Shown: positions 16,115-23,854, counted from the stretch's first letter. The stretch: 24,640 nucleotides of DNA from CBDBKL01 sp965206675 (GCA_965206675.1 CBDBKL010000004.1:1-24640); one strand, 5' to 3'. Notes: generated from the sequence alone by a model not told the origin. Numbers and translations are program-made.

Positions 16115-16129
16115 ATGACACCTTTTCGA
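16107..16129 (+). repeat. Family 1 repeat, right-end fragment overlapping the pyrD stop
   Basis: CGAATTAAATGACACC matches CGAAGTAGATGACACC of full copies, followed by TTTTCGA. The pyrD stop codon lies inside it. A linker of about 11 nt (TTTGCATAGAA) separates it from the next copy. Confidence 0.65.
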
Positions 16130-16140
16130 TTTGCATAGAA

Positions 16141-16252
16141 GGACTGTTGAAAAAGTATTAGATACGAAACGTACAAACCGAACGCAGGCATAGTTTTTCC
16201 TACGCCGGAGTAAAATTCGGGTGATCATAGTCAAGTCGATAACACTTTCTTC
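16141..16252 (+). repeat. Family 1 repeat, degenerate copy
   Basis: It begins GGACTGTTGAAAAAGTATTA and keeps the central GCATAG/CTACGCC region but has lost the CTCAAACC block and has a diverged right end (AACACTTTCTT). It is the first unit of a dimer joined by a CATTCGTATT linker. Confidence 0.75.
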
Positions 16253-16261
16253 ATTCGTATT

Positions 16262-16396
16262 AGGAGGACTGTTGAAAAAGTATTAGATACGAGGCGTGCA
16301 AGCTCAAACCGAACGTAGGCGTTAGTTTTTCCTACGCCGGAGTGAAGGTTTGAGTGATTGCAACGAAGTAGATAATGCTTTTTCAACAGTCCTCCT
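16262..16396 (+). repeat. Family 1 repeat, complete copy with extended termini
   Basis: The terminal inverted repeat is 19 bp perfect (AGGAGGACTGTTGAAAAAG / CTTTTTCAACAGTCCTCCT) and continues with a G-T wobble. The A-for-G change seen here, relative to the 6640 copy, is present in both arms. From 16397 to 16532 only AT-rich spacer is visible, with a G-run about 10 nt before the next ATG. Confidence 0.85.
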
Positions 16397-16532
16397 GGAC
16401 TAAAGTTAAGATGCACGGCTTAAGTCCTACAAAAAAAGAAACAAAACTGTATTCTACTGGTTTAGGTTTTTCTATGCTTTTTTAAAAATCTTTATTTGGA
16501 TATATTTATAGAATAGGGGGGGCTCTCTAGAT

Positions 16533-17393
16533 ATGAAAAAAGGCAACACGGGTAAAGAACAAAGACATTGGTTTAGTTTTTGGATCTTTATACTTTTTTT
16601 AGCTCCACAGGCCTTTGCTTCTCCACAATTTCATCCATTTGATGAAAATCTTCCAGAGGAATTACATAATTTATGGAATGCTGTTGTACGGTTAGAGGTG
16701 CAACCTGTAAACGGCTCCCCTCATGAATCAAAACGGGGTTCAGGGTTTATTATACATCATGATACTGCTAGAGACTCTCTATGGATTGCTGCTAATTATC
16801 ATACCACATATTGTAATATAAAAGATATTTGTACTGTAGAAGTGACTTATTCCAACACTACAAAAAGATTTATGACTTCTTCAAATTCTATATATAAACA
16901 AATAGCCCCTGAAAGTGATCTTATGGTTTTAAATATTCCATTAAAAGGTGGGGAAGACTTTTCTGTCGCAACTTTTTCAACAGAACATATTAGTTATAAC
17001 GATCCTGTGTATACAATAGGATTTCCTTCTATGATATCTTCTGGAAGAAAATCTCGCAGATCCTCTAATTCTAATCGTAGCCGTAAACGTTACTCCGTAG
17101 GGACAATCTATGGCAACCTGATAGATCATGAACAAAAAAATTACCCTATTCAAAGAAACCGAACCGTTACGCTTTATTTTTCAAAGCTCATCTCCCATTC
17201 AGCCCCTTTCCTAAAGGGATCAAGTGGTGGGCCTCTTGTTAATCCAAAAGGTGAAGTTATTGGGATTAACTCTTCAATGTCCCGTTCAAAAGAATGTAAA
17301 CCTCATATTTCTTCAGAAAACTGTTTATTTTTTTCCATTCCCATAGAAATCCTACTCAATAGACTTCCTCCATCATTTTATGAGCGTCATTAA
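16533..17393 (+). CDS. Secreted trypsin-like serine protease
   Basis: An N-terminal signal peptide (basic start, hydrophobic 12-29, AFA site before Ser30) predicts export. The 286-residue protein is a trypsin-fold peptidase with triad candidates His90 (ANYHTTYC), Asp129 (ESDLMVLNI) and Ser231 (GSSGGPLVN). It has no PDZ domain, so it is not a complete DegP/DegQ type. A basic Ser/Arg-rich loop (170-187) interrupts the domain before the serine. Four cysteines (94, 100, 255, 264) could form two disulfides, fitting the periplasm or outside. TAGGGGGGG lies about 10 nt before the ATG. It is followed after 3 nt by the mutT-like gene. The substrate is unknown. Confidence 0.85.
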   Translation: MKKGNTGKEQRHWFSFWIFILFLAPQAFASPQFHPFDENLPEELHNLWNAVVRLEVQPVNGSPHESKRGSGFIIHHDTARDSLWIAANYHTTYCNIKDICTVEVTYSNTTKRFMTSSNSIYKQIAPESDLMVLNIPLKGGEDFSVATFSTEHISYNDPVYTIGFPSMISSGRKSRRSSNSNRSRKRYSVGTIYGNLIDHEQKNYPIQRNRTVTLYFSKLISHSAPFLKGSSGGPLVNPKGEVIGINSSMSRSKECKPHISSENCLFFSIPIEILLNRLPPSFYERH

Positions 17394-17396
17394 TAT

Positions 17397-17804
17397 ATGA
17401 TGAAAAAACCTGTATGGACTCCAGTTGCTGCTGCATTTATACGCCAAAATGGACATATTCTTATTGGGAAACGTCCTCCGAAGAAGGATCTTTCAGGGTT
17501 ATGGGAATTTCCTGGTGGAAAAATTGAGCCCTTTGAGACCCCTCAGTCAGCACTTCAAAGGGAGTTGGTTGAAGAATTAGGTATTCACGCTCAGATTGGT
17601 CCTCTTAGGTTAGCCACTTCCTATGCCAATAAAGAGAGCGGAGTCGTGATATTATTTTATGATGTTTTATCTTGGAAGGGTGAGCCACAAACATTTCAGC
17701 ATACAGAGCTTAAATGGATAAAACCAAATGAACTCAAAGATTATAAGATCCCTAAGGCCAACGAAGTTGTTATAGATAATTTAATATCTATTTTAACAGA
17801 ATAA
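17397..17804 (+). CDS. mutT: MutT-type Nudix hydrolase (8-oxo-dGTP diphosphatase candidate)
   Basis: The complete Nudix box GX5EX7REUXEEXGU runs from Gly41 to Ile63, with REL-VEE at 55-60 binding metal. At 135 residues and with the GKRPPKKDLSGLWEFPGG lead-in it matches the MutT branch, which removes oxidised dGTP from the nucleotide pool. Nudix specificity is not certain from sequence. It starts 3 nt after the protease stop with no ribosome site, so it probably depends on translation of the upstream gene. A second in-frame ATG follows directly. Confidence 0.85.
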   Translation: MMKKPVWTPVAAAFIRQNGHILIGKRPPKKDLSGLWEFPGGKIEPFETPQSALQRELVEELGIHAQIGPLRLATSYANKESGVVILFYDVLSWKGEPQTFQHTELKWIKPNELKDYKIPKANEVVIDNLISILTE

Positions 17805-17806
17805 AT

Positions 17807-17845
17807 GTGTTTGAGTGATTGCAACAAAGTAGATGACGCTTTGTC
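17807..17845 (+). repeat. Family 1 repeat, right-half fragment
   Basis: TGTTTGAGTGATTGCAACAA matches the right half of the complete copy that follows, ending AGATGACGCTTTGTC. It starts 3 nt after the mutT stop codon. Confidence 0.7.
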
Positions 17846-17860
17846 ATTTGTAATAAGGCA

Positions 17861-17984
17861 GGCTGTTGAGAAGGTATTAGATACGAGGCGTTCAAGCTCA
17901 AACCGAACGGAGGCGTAGTTTTTCCTACGTCGGAGTGAGTGTTTGAGTGATTGCAACAAAGTAGATAATACCTTCTCAACAGCC
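17861..17984 (+). repeat. Family 1 repeat, complete copy overlapping the aminotransferase stop
   Basis: The arms GGCTGTTGAGAAGGTATTA and TAATACCTTCTCAACAGCC are a perfect 19-bp inverted repeat. Compared with the 6640 copy, one A is missing and another A is G in both arms, so the changes are matched. The right arm holds the last two codons and the TGA of the gene on the minus strand. Confidence 0.9.
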
Positions 17985-19088
17985 CTGAATAATTTCTTTA
18001 AGCCCTTCGATAACATAAGACTGTTCATCCTCATTCAGTTCTGGAAAAATAGGCAGAGCCAATACTTCTTTTGCTGCAGCTTCTGCGACGGGAAAAGTTT
18101 TTGAAATCTTCCAATCTTTAAAAGCTGGTGCCTGAGGAATTGTTTTCGGATAATAGATATCGGTAAAAATACCTTTTTCAGAAAGTTGAGCGCGAACACG
18201 ATTACGATCCTTAACTCTTATGACAAATTGATTCCAAACCACCTCACAGTGCTCAGAAACTTTGGGCAATACAAAGTGTTCACTCTCTAAACTTTTTAAT
18301 TCAGAAAGATATCTTTGCGCATGATTTTTTCTTTGCAAAACCCATTCATCCAAATGCTTCAACTTTATACTTAAATAAGCACATTGAAGTGTATCTAATC
18401 TGGAGTTTGTTCCTAAACAATCAAACTTATACCTTTCTATCATTCCATGATTTCTTAGGAGTTTAATTTTACTATCTAACTCCTCACTTTGAGTAGTAAC
18501 AAGTCCACCTTCACCTGCACCGCCAAGGTTTTTAGTCGGATAAAAACTTGTTGCCCCCAAATTACCCATACCCCCTGCAGGTTTTTCTTTGTATTTTGCT
18601 CCTAAACTTTGTGCAAAATCCTCTAAGACATAAAGTGAATGCGATTTGGCTAAATCTAAAACGGGATCCATATCCGCACACTGACCATAGAGGTGAACTG
18701 GCATTATCACTTTTGTTTTATTTGTTATAAGTGGCTCTATAGCTTGGGGATCGATATTCAATGTCTCAGGTTCAACATCAACAAATACAGGGCGAGCCCC
18801 AATCCAACAAATGGCACTTGTTGTTGCAAAAAAACTAAAGGCTGGAGTAATCACCTCATCACCAACTCCTACGCCCAAAGCCTTTAGACCTATAATCAAA
18901 GCATCCGTTCCTGAACTCACGGCTGAGGCATTCTTTACGCCTAAATATTGGGAAATTTCAGACTCAAAAGCATGAACGTACTCCCCCCCAATAAGAGATT
19001 GTTCATGCAAAATGTTTTCAAACTCACTTAAAACATCTTTCTGAATAAGCTGATATTGACGCTGAATATCAAAAAACGGAACTTTCAT
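17976..19088 (-). CDS. DegT/DnrJ/EryC1/StrS-family sugar aminotransferase
   Basis: These PLP enzymes move an amino group onto a nucleotide-linked keto-sugar for LPS, O-antigen or capsule. The 370-residue protein has the cofactor lysine Lys186 in SFYPTKNLGG, Asp157 in LEDFAQSLGA and SSGTDALIIGLKA (58-70) as the phosphate-binding segment. The exact sugar cannot be assigned. The final Gly-Cys and stop codon lie within the terminal arm of a family 1 repeat, so a few native C-terminal residues may be lost. No ribosome site precedes the ATG; a TAGACA-N17-TATTCT promoter ends 7 nt before it. It is divergent from the glycosyltransferase and O-antigen genes, which supports a shared glycan pathway. Confidence 0.9.
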   Translation of the reverse strand: MKVPFFDIQRQYQLIQKDVLSEFENILHEQSLIGGEYVHAFESEISQYLGVKNASAVSSGTDALIIGLKALGVGVGDEVITPAFSFFATTSAICWIGARPVFVDVEPETLNIDPQAIEPLITNKTKVIMPVHLYGQCADMDPVLDLAKSHSLYVLEDFAQSLGAKYKEKPAGGMGNLGATSFYPTKNLGGAGEGGLVTTQSEELDSKIKLLRNHGMIERYKFDCLGTNSRLDTLQCAYLSIKLKHLDEWVLQRKNHAQRYLSELKSLESEHFVLPKVSEHCEVVWNQFVIRVKDRNRVRAQLSEKGIFTDIYYPKTIPQAPAFKDWKISKTFPVAEAAAKEVLALPIFPELNEDEQSYVIEGLKEIIQGC

Positions 19089-19095
19089 AAAGCGT

Positions 19096-19124
19096 AGAAT
19101 AGGATTTTAAGAAAGCTCTGTCTA
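19096..19124 (-). promoter_or_regulatory. Sigma70-like promoter for the aminotransferase, probably leaderless
   Basis: On the minus strand TAGACA (19119-19124) and TATTCT (19096-19101) are 17 nt apart, and the ATG begins 7 nt after the -10 box. The predicted start point coincides with the start codon, and no Shine-Dalgarno sequence is present. Confidence 0.45.
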
Positions 19125-19192
19125 GAGCAAGCCGAATATTTCTTTGGTGTCTTTCGCCCCCCGTGTTGCTACCCAATGAGAGACCAAGTAGT

Positions 19193-19204
19193 ATAAGATC
19201 TTAT
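19193..19204. promoter_or_regulatory. Palindrome overlapping the glycosyltransferase start codon
   Basis: ATAAGATCTTAT is a perfect 12-bp palindrome whose last two bases are the first two of the ATG at 19203. A TATAAG hexamer at 19192-19197 overlaps it. It may be an operator or chance; no ribosome site is visible before this gene. Confidence 0.3.
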
Positions 19205-20462
19205 GTCACGTCGATCTCCCTTACCTAAAAGTTTAAATATCTGCATAGTGGCTCGAAAATTTCCCATTAAAAGCCGAGCTGCTGCGAATGGATTTCTATG
19301 GCCCATAGCTAGAGGACTTTCACAAAAGGGGCACCGCGTGACGTTTATATCTAACGAAAGCCCTCAAAACCAACATGAGTTTAGTCAGGATAATGTCTCT
19401 GGTTACTACACTTCTGAAGGTCCATTGAGGCGTTTTCATTTTTCCAGAGCTGTATACGTAAAATTCCTTGAGCTCCACAAAGAAGATCCCTTTCATATTA
19501 TACATAGTATTGATGCCTCAGCTATCAAAGTCGCTCAGGCGAAAAAAAGAAATCAACTCGCTGTTGCTTATGACATTCAAGCCACACAGATTGCACAACT
19601 CTTTGCCATATTGGGTATGGCAAAGGATTCGTTAGGTTCTCTTCTTCAATCTGATTTAGCATTAGTTTATAAATATCTGACTACCTTTTTTAGAAAAGAT
19701 CGCAAAATTTTAAAAACAGCGGATGGTGTTTTTGTTACAAGTCCTCAACAAAGACTTATTTTAGAAAGGTATTATTATTATCCTGACTCTCGTATCTATA
19801 CGGTCCCCTATGGAGTCGAAATAGGTGACATTTCCCAAATGAAGGATACTGATAATAACGAATTAAAAGAAAGTTTAAATCTACCAGAAGCTGGTCACAC
19901 TATCGTTAGCATTACCGATATGACAGAGCTTGAAGAAGTTAAAAATCTCCTACAAGCTTTTGAAAAAGTCGCTATAAAAAAACCAAAATCAAGACTCATA
20001 CTTGTGGGCAATGGACCACGTAGAAAAGATATTGAGTATCATACATATAATTTAGCTTTGGGGGACAAAGTTATTTTCACTGGCTCTGTACGAAATGTTG
20101 ATCTATCTAAATATATTTCCTTAGCTGACGTGTTCGTTAATTTAAGCTCTAGAACCACAGGGTTTGAACCCTCTATGTTGGAAGCCATGGCTCAAAAGAA
20201 AGTTGTTATTGGATCAGAGGTCAATGCTATTTCAAATATTATTGAAGATGGTATTGATGGTTTCCTCATACGTCCAGCAGACACGCAGTCTCTATCTCAC
20301 CTACTGATAGCTATGTTCACTGGACGTTTGATAACTGCGAAAATAGGTGATAAGGCGTGTCAGAAAGTTATGGATCTTTTTGACACAGAAAAAATGGTTA
20401 ATGAAACCATTGCTTCTTATTTTAAAATTTTAAAACGATCAGGATATTATTCTACATCATGA
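19203..20462 (+). CDS. Glycosyltransferase, GT4 family (GT-B fold)
   Basis: It likely transfers a sugar from a nucleotide donor during surface-polysaccharide assembly on the cytoplasmic face. The 419-residue protein has an N-terminal half opening with LNICIVARKFP and the PYGVEIG hinge near 202-208. The C-terminal donor-binding half contains RLILVGNGPRRKDIE (264-278) and GFEPSMLEAMA (320-330), whose glutamates match the GT4 EX7E region. No membrane segment is seen. The stop overlaps the next start by 4 nt (ATGA), so they are coupled. A decayed copy of its last 50 or so codons lies at 21882-22015. Donor and acceptor are unknown. Confidence 0.88.
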   Translation: MSRRSPLPKSLNICIVARKFPIKSRAAANGFLWPIARGLSQKGHRVTFISNESPQNQHEFSQDNVSGYYTSEGPLRRFHFSRAVYVKFLELHKEDPFHIIHSIDASAIKVAQAKKRNQLAVAYDIQATQIAQLFAILGMAKDSLGSLLQSDLALVYKYLTTFFRKDRKILKTADGVFVTSPQQRLILERYYYYPDSRIYTVPYGVEIGDISQMKDTDNNELKESLNLPEAGHTIVSITDMTELEEVKNLLQAFEKVAIKKPKSRLILVGNGPRRKDIEYHTYNLALGDKVIFTGSVRNVDLSKYISLADVFVNLSSRTTGFEPSMLEAMAQKKVVIGSEVNAISNIIEDGIDGFLIRPADTQSLSHLLIAMFTGRLITAKIGDKACQKVMDLFDTEKMVNETIASYFKILKRSGYYSTS

Positions 20463-21847
20463 AATATTGGTCTACCCCTAGTGAAAAAGCACACTACACT
20501 ACAAACCCCAAACCACCACGAGCACAAAAAAATCTACAAAAAGAATCTATTCTGATCTTATGGGCTAAGAAAATAATCGGTACACCCATTCCCCTACTGT
20601 TACTTCTCTATCCTATTGCTCTACTGACATCTATATCAGTTATAGAAATTCTTGGGGGAGTTATTGGAGTGCTTACTTTTTTTTATATATTAATTGATAT
20701 TTTAGGTAAAAAACGTGAATTCAGGCTTTTCCCGATTCCAGGAACTTTTAGCCTTATTGGATTTATTATTATTGTATATCTAGGATTAATTATTAATGCC
20801 CCAGAAGCTAACATATGGAAACAGTTTATTCATATGCATTGGATTGTTTTTCTATTTATCTTACCCCATACTTTTACTCTTTTTCCAGGCTTAAATAAAT
20901 TGTTCACTATTCTTATAGTTACCGCTTCAATTGTTTCTATCTATGCTATAGTTCAACACTTTACAGGTCTAGACCTTAACTATCTTATAGGACTAAGAGA
21001 TGAAACTGCTGCTACAGTCGCACTTCACTCTGATGGGAAATTCTATTTAAGCAAAGGTTTTTTTGATCATCACCTCTCATATGGTTATGCATACACTTTG
21101 GTTATCTGCCTTTCTATCGCTGCCCTCTTACTAGGACAAAAACAAACAGTTTTATTTAAAGCAATGACAGCATTGTCTTGTCTTCTGATAGGTTTTAGTT
21201 TGGTTTTCACTTACGGACGCGGAGTTTGGATGGCTGCATGTGCCGCTGTCCTTTTTATGGCACTCTATACAAATAAACGCATCTTCTTCTTAGTCCTTTC
21301 TTCACTGCTTGGAGTATTTATACTCATGTATTCTACAAGTAACACATTCTCAGATCGCTTTGATACATTTTTATCAACCACTTATAGTAGCAACAAAGTA
21401 CGTATAAATACTTGGAAAGCCAATATGGCTATGTTTGCAGATCATCCATGGCTTGGAATAGGGTACATGCAAAATGAAACAAAAACTGCAGAATATTATG
21501 AAAAACTAGGAATTGAGGAAACATTTATATCTGATGCACACAATAATTATATTCAAGTACTTTCCACAACAGGGATTTTAGGATTTTTATTTTATATGTT
21601 ATTTATTCTTTCTTTTTTATTTGCAAACCATCAATTGCTTATGAAAATTCCAAAAACACACTATTGGCACAGAGTTTTTGCCCTGGGCATTTTAGGTGGG
21701 CAAATTGCCATACATGTAGGAAGCCTTACCATTCACACATGGGGAAGCAGTCAAATATATCATATATTCGTGTTCTTATTAGCCTGCATGGCCTACATGT
21801 ATGAACGCTATAGTAATGAAATTATTCCGAATGATCATAGCCTCTAA
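20459..21847 (+). CDS. O-antigen ligase/polymerase family membrane protein, copy 1
   Basis: The 462-residue protein has about 10-12 hydrophobic segments and a Wzy_C/O-antigen-ligase core: FTYGRGVWMA (250-259, Arg254) in the membrane, then a large loop (about 292-365) with DHPWLGIGY and DAHNNYIQ (His361), as in WaaL/Wzy proteins. Such proteins join lipid-linked glycans to lipid A core, to each other or to protein at the periplasmic face; which applies is not readable. The first 35 residues are polar and cytoplasmic. It is coupled to the glycosyltransferase by a 4-nt overlap. A paralogue of nearly equal length follows. Confidence 0.88.
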   Translation: MKYWSTPSEKAHYTTNPKPPRAQKNLQKESILILWAKKIIGTPIPLLLLLYPIALLTSISVIEILGGVIGVLTFFYILIDILGKKREFRLFPIPGTFSLIGFIIIVYLGLIINAPEANIWKQFIHMHWIVFLFILPHTFTLFPGLNKLFTILIVTASIVSIYAIVQHFTGLDLNYLIGLRDETAATVALHSDGKFYLSKGFFDHHLSYGYAYTLVICLSIAALLLGQKQTVLFKAMTALSCLLIGFSLVFTYGRGVWMAACAAVLFMALYTNKRIFFLVLSSLLGVFILMYSTSNTFSDRFDTFLSTTYSSNKVRINTWKANMAMFADHPWLGIGYMQNETKTAEYYEKLGIEETFISDAHNNYIQVLSTTGILGFLFYMLFILSFLFANHQLLMKIPKTHYWHRVFALGILGGQIAIHVGSLTIHTWGSSQIYHIFVFLLACMAYMYERYSNEIIPNDHSL

Positions 21848-21860
21848 GTCACTTCGGTTA

Positions 21861-21885
21861 GGACTGTTGAAAAGGTGTCATCTAC
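21861..21885 (-). repeat. Family 1 repeat, solitary terminus after copy 1
   Basis: GGACTGTTGAAAAGGTGTC followed by ATCTAC is the reverse complement of the family 1 right end. The preceding TCACTTCGGTTA is shared with the end of copy 2 (about 23403), so this terminus was part of the duplicated unit. Confidence 0.75.
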
Positions 21886-22015
21886 TAATAGTTAGATTTA
21901 TAGAACACTTGATAACTTCAAACATAGATGATAAAGCATATATAGAAAAATTATGAAGTTTTTTGATAAAAATGGTTAACAAAATAATTTAAACAATCAG
22001 GTATTATTCTACATC
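21882..22015 (+). pseudogene. Decayed 3' fragment of the glycosyltransferase gene
   Basis: CTACTAATAGTTAG aligns with CTACTGATAGCTATG at 20301, and TTGATAACT, GATAAAGC, AAAAATGGTTAA and ATCAGGTATTATTCTACATC align in order with the end of the glycosyltransferase gene (20301-20458). Small deletions and in-frame stops make it non-coding. It shows that the duplication producing copy 2 began inside the glycosyltransferase gene. Confidence 0.8.
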
Positions 22016-23401
22016 ATGAAATATTGGTCTACCCCCAGCGAAAAAGCACACTATACAATAAGTCCAAAACCGCCACGGGCACAAAAAAATCTACAAGAAG
22101 AATCTATTCTGATTTTATGGGCTAAGAGAATAATCGGCACACCCATCCCCCCCCTACTACTACTCTACTCTATTGCTTTACTGACATCTATATCAGCTAT
22201 AGAAATTCTTGGCGGAATCATTGTGACGCTCACACTATTCTATATGTTACTTGATACTTTGGGAAAAAGGCGTGAATTCAAATTTTTCATGATCCCAGGG
22301 TTTTTTAGCCTTATTGGATTTATTATTATTGTATATCTAGGATTAGTTATTAATGCCCCAGAAGCTAACATATGGGGATATTTTCATATTCATTGGGTCG
22401 CCTACTTATTTGTCTTCCCCTATACACTTTTTCTCTTTCCAGGCCTAAACAGAATTTTTACTCTTTTAATTGTAGCTGCTACAATCATTTCTATCTATGC
22501 TATAATTCAACACTTTACAGGTCTAGACCTTAACTATCTTATGGGACTAAGAGATGTCCCAGTCACTTTACCTGCACGTCACTCTGATGGTAACTTCTAT
22601 TCCAGTAGAGGTTTCTTTTCCCATTATCTCTCATATGGTTATGTATATACTTTGGTTATTTGTTTTTCCATCGCCGCCCTCTTATTAGGAAAAAAACAAA
22701 CAATCTTATTTAAAACAATGACAGCATTGTCTTGTCTTCTGATAGGTTTTAGTTTGGTTTTCACTTATGGACGCGGAGTTTGGATGGCTGCATGTGCCGC
22801 TGTCCTTTTTATGGCACTCTATATAAGCAAACGCATCTTCTTCTTAGTCCTTTCTTCACTGCTTGGAGTATTTATACTCATGTATTCTACAAGTAACACA
22901 TTCTCAGATCGCTTTGATACATTTTTATCAACCACTTATAGCAGTAACAAAGTACGTATAAATATTTGGAAAGCCAATATGGCTATGTTTGCAGATCACC
23001 CATGGATTGGAATAGGGTATAAACAAAATCATTTCAGAACAGCAGAGTATTACGAAAAATTAGGGATTAAAGAGAAATTCATATATGACTCACATAATAA
23101 CTATATTGAAACACTCGCAACGACAGGGATTTTAGGATTTTTATTTTATATGTTATTTATTCTTTCTTTTTTATTTGCAAACCATCAATTGCTTATGAAA
23201 ATTCCAAAAACACACTATTGGCACAGAGTTTTTGCCCTGGGCATTTTAGGTGGGCAAATTGCCATACATGTAGGAGGTCTTACCATTTGGACATGGGGAG
23301 ATAGTGAGATGTACCATATATTTGTTTTCTTACTGAGCTGCATGGCCTACATGTATGAACGCTATAGTAACGAAATTATTCCAAGTGATCATAGTCTTTA
23401 A
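22016..23401 (+). CDS. O-antigen ligase/polymerase family membrane protein, copy 2
   Basis: This 461-residue paralogue keeps the same membrane layout and key motifs: FTYGRGVWMAA, DHPWIGIGY and DSHNNYIE. Some regions are almost identical in DNA to copy 1 (22718-23009 and 23123-23275, the second with no difference), while the N-terminal third, the loop before the conserved His and the last segment have diverged. Both copies are intact, so both may be used, perhaps with different acceptors or linkages. It has no obvious ribosome site and sits downstream of the glycosyltransferase remnant. Confidence 0.88.
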   Translation: MKYWSTPSEKAHYTISPKPPRAQKNLQEESILILWAKRIIGTPIPPLLLLYSIALLTSISAIEILGGIIVTLTLFYMLLDTLGKRREFKFFMIPGFFSLIGFIIIVYLGLVINAPEANIWGYFHIHWVAYLFVFPYTLFLFPGLNRIFTLLIVAATIISIYAIIQHFTGLDLNYLMGLRDVPVTLPARHSDGNFYSSRGFFSHYLSYGYVYTLVICFSIAALLLGKKQTILFKTMTALSCLLIGFSLVFTYGRGVWMAACAAVLFMALYISKRIFFLVLSSLLGVFILMYSTSNTFSDRFDTFLSTTYSSNKVRINIWKANMAMFADHPWIGIGYKQNHFRTAEYYEKLGIKEKFIYDSHNNYIETLATTGILGFLFYMLFILSFLFANHQLLMKIPKTHYWHRVFALGILGGQIAIHVGGLTIWTWGDSEMYHIFVFLLSCMAYMYERYSNEIIPSDHSL

Positions 23402-23414
23402 ATCACTTCGGTTA

Positions 23415-23471
23415 GGACTGTCGAAAAGGTATCATCTACTTCGTCACAATATGTCGCTACGGTTGTATCTA
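23415..23471 (-). repeat. Family 1 remnant after copy 2, joined to family 2
   Basis: GGACTGTCGAAAAGGTATC is followed by ATCTACTTCG and then TCGCTACGGTTGTATCTAAC. The second part matches, in reverse complement, the remnant at 10608-10646. The order family 1 end, spacer, family 2 hairpin is the same in both places. Confidence 0.7.
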
Positions 23472-23505
23472 ACTTTATACGATTTTCTTTTTTACGTCGA
23501 TCTTC

Positions 23506-23629
23506 AGAACTTTTTCTCATGGATTTTAAAAGCTCAAACAGTTCTGAGGGTACGCAGCTCGTCTCTCCCTTTGGGAGATACGCCCTGCGCCTCAGAAAAC
23601 TCGTTTTAAAACCCATGAGAAAAAGTTCC
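23506..23629 (-). repeat. Family 2 structured repeat (long hairpin), inverted copy
   Basis: The arms 23506-23531 and 23604-23629 pair over 26 bp with two G-T wobbles. The inner stems TTCTGAGG/CCTCAGAA, CGCAG/CTGCG and TCTCCC/GGGAGA are unchanged from the 10453 copy, while the loop reads AAA instead of GAA. The outer arms differ from the 10453 copy on both sides in matching ways. CATCACGATACGCCCTACG at 23664-23682 corresponds to the motif upstream of the other copy. Confidence 0.85.
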
Positions 23630-23729
23630 GCCTAATAACTGTCAAAAACAGCAATTTATCCCCCATCACGATACGCCCTACGCTCCGAGAAGAAAATTCT
23701 ATCTTAAAATAAATTTCTGGCATTAGGTC

Positions 23730-23761
23730 GAGAAAAAATGGGTTTTTGCTTCTCTTTTTTT
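23730..23761 (+). terminator. Possible intrinsic terminator upstream of ihfB
   Basis: GAGAAAAAA and TTTTTGCTTCTC can pair around ATGGG, followed by a run of seven T. The stem is AT-rich and imperfect. It could stop transcripts coming from the O-antigen genes. Confidence 0.35.
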
Positions 23762-23838
23762 CATAAAAAGTCCGTTTTTTCCTGTTATAAGGTCAAAAAT
23801 CACTGGATAAACGCTGCTTGATGAGAAAGAATATAGTT

Positions 23839-23854
23839 AGTTCTTTCAAGAACT
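23839..23854. promoter_or_regulatory. Inverted repeat upstream of ihfB
   Basis: AGTTCTT-TC-AAGAACT is a perfect 7-bp inverted repeat with a 2-nt centre, 25 nt before the start codon. TATAGT at 23832-23837 just precedes it. It may be an operator at the promoter or early leader; no regulator is known. Confidence 0.35.

Noticed and set aside
16019..16416. Two short minus-strand frames with shared CVRFVRFVSNTFSTVLL-like strings (another at 17741)
   Set aside because: The similarity comes from translating the family 1 repeat itself; there is no independent coding signal.
21848..22015. Possible small gene between the two O-antigen genes
   Set aside because: The sequence aligns with the end of the glycosyltransferase gene but has stops and deletions, so it is a remnant.
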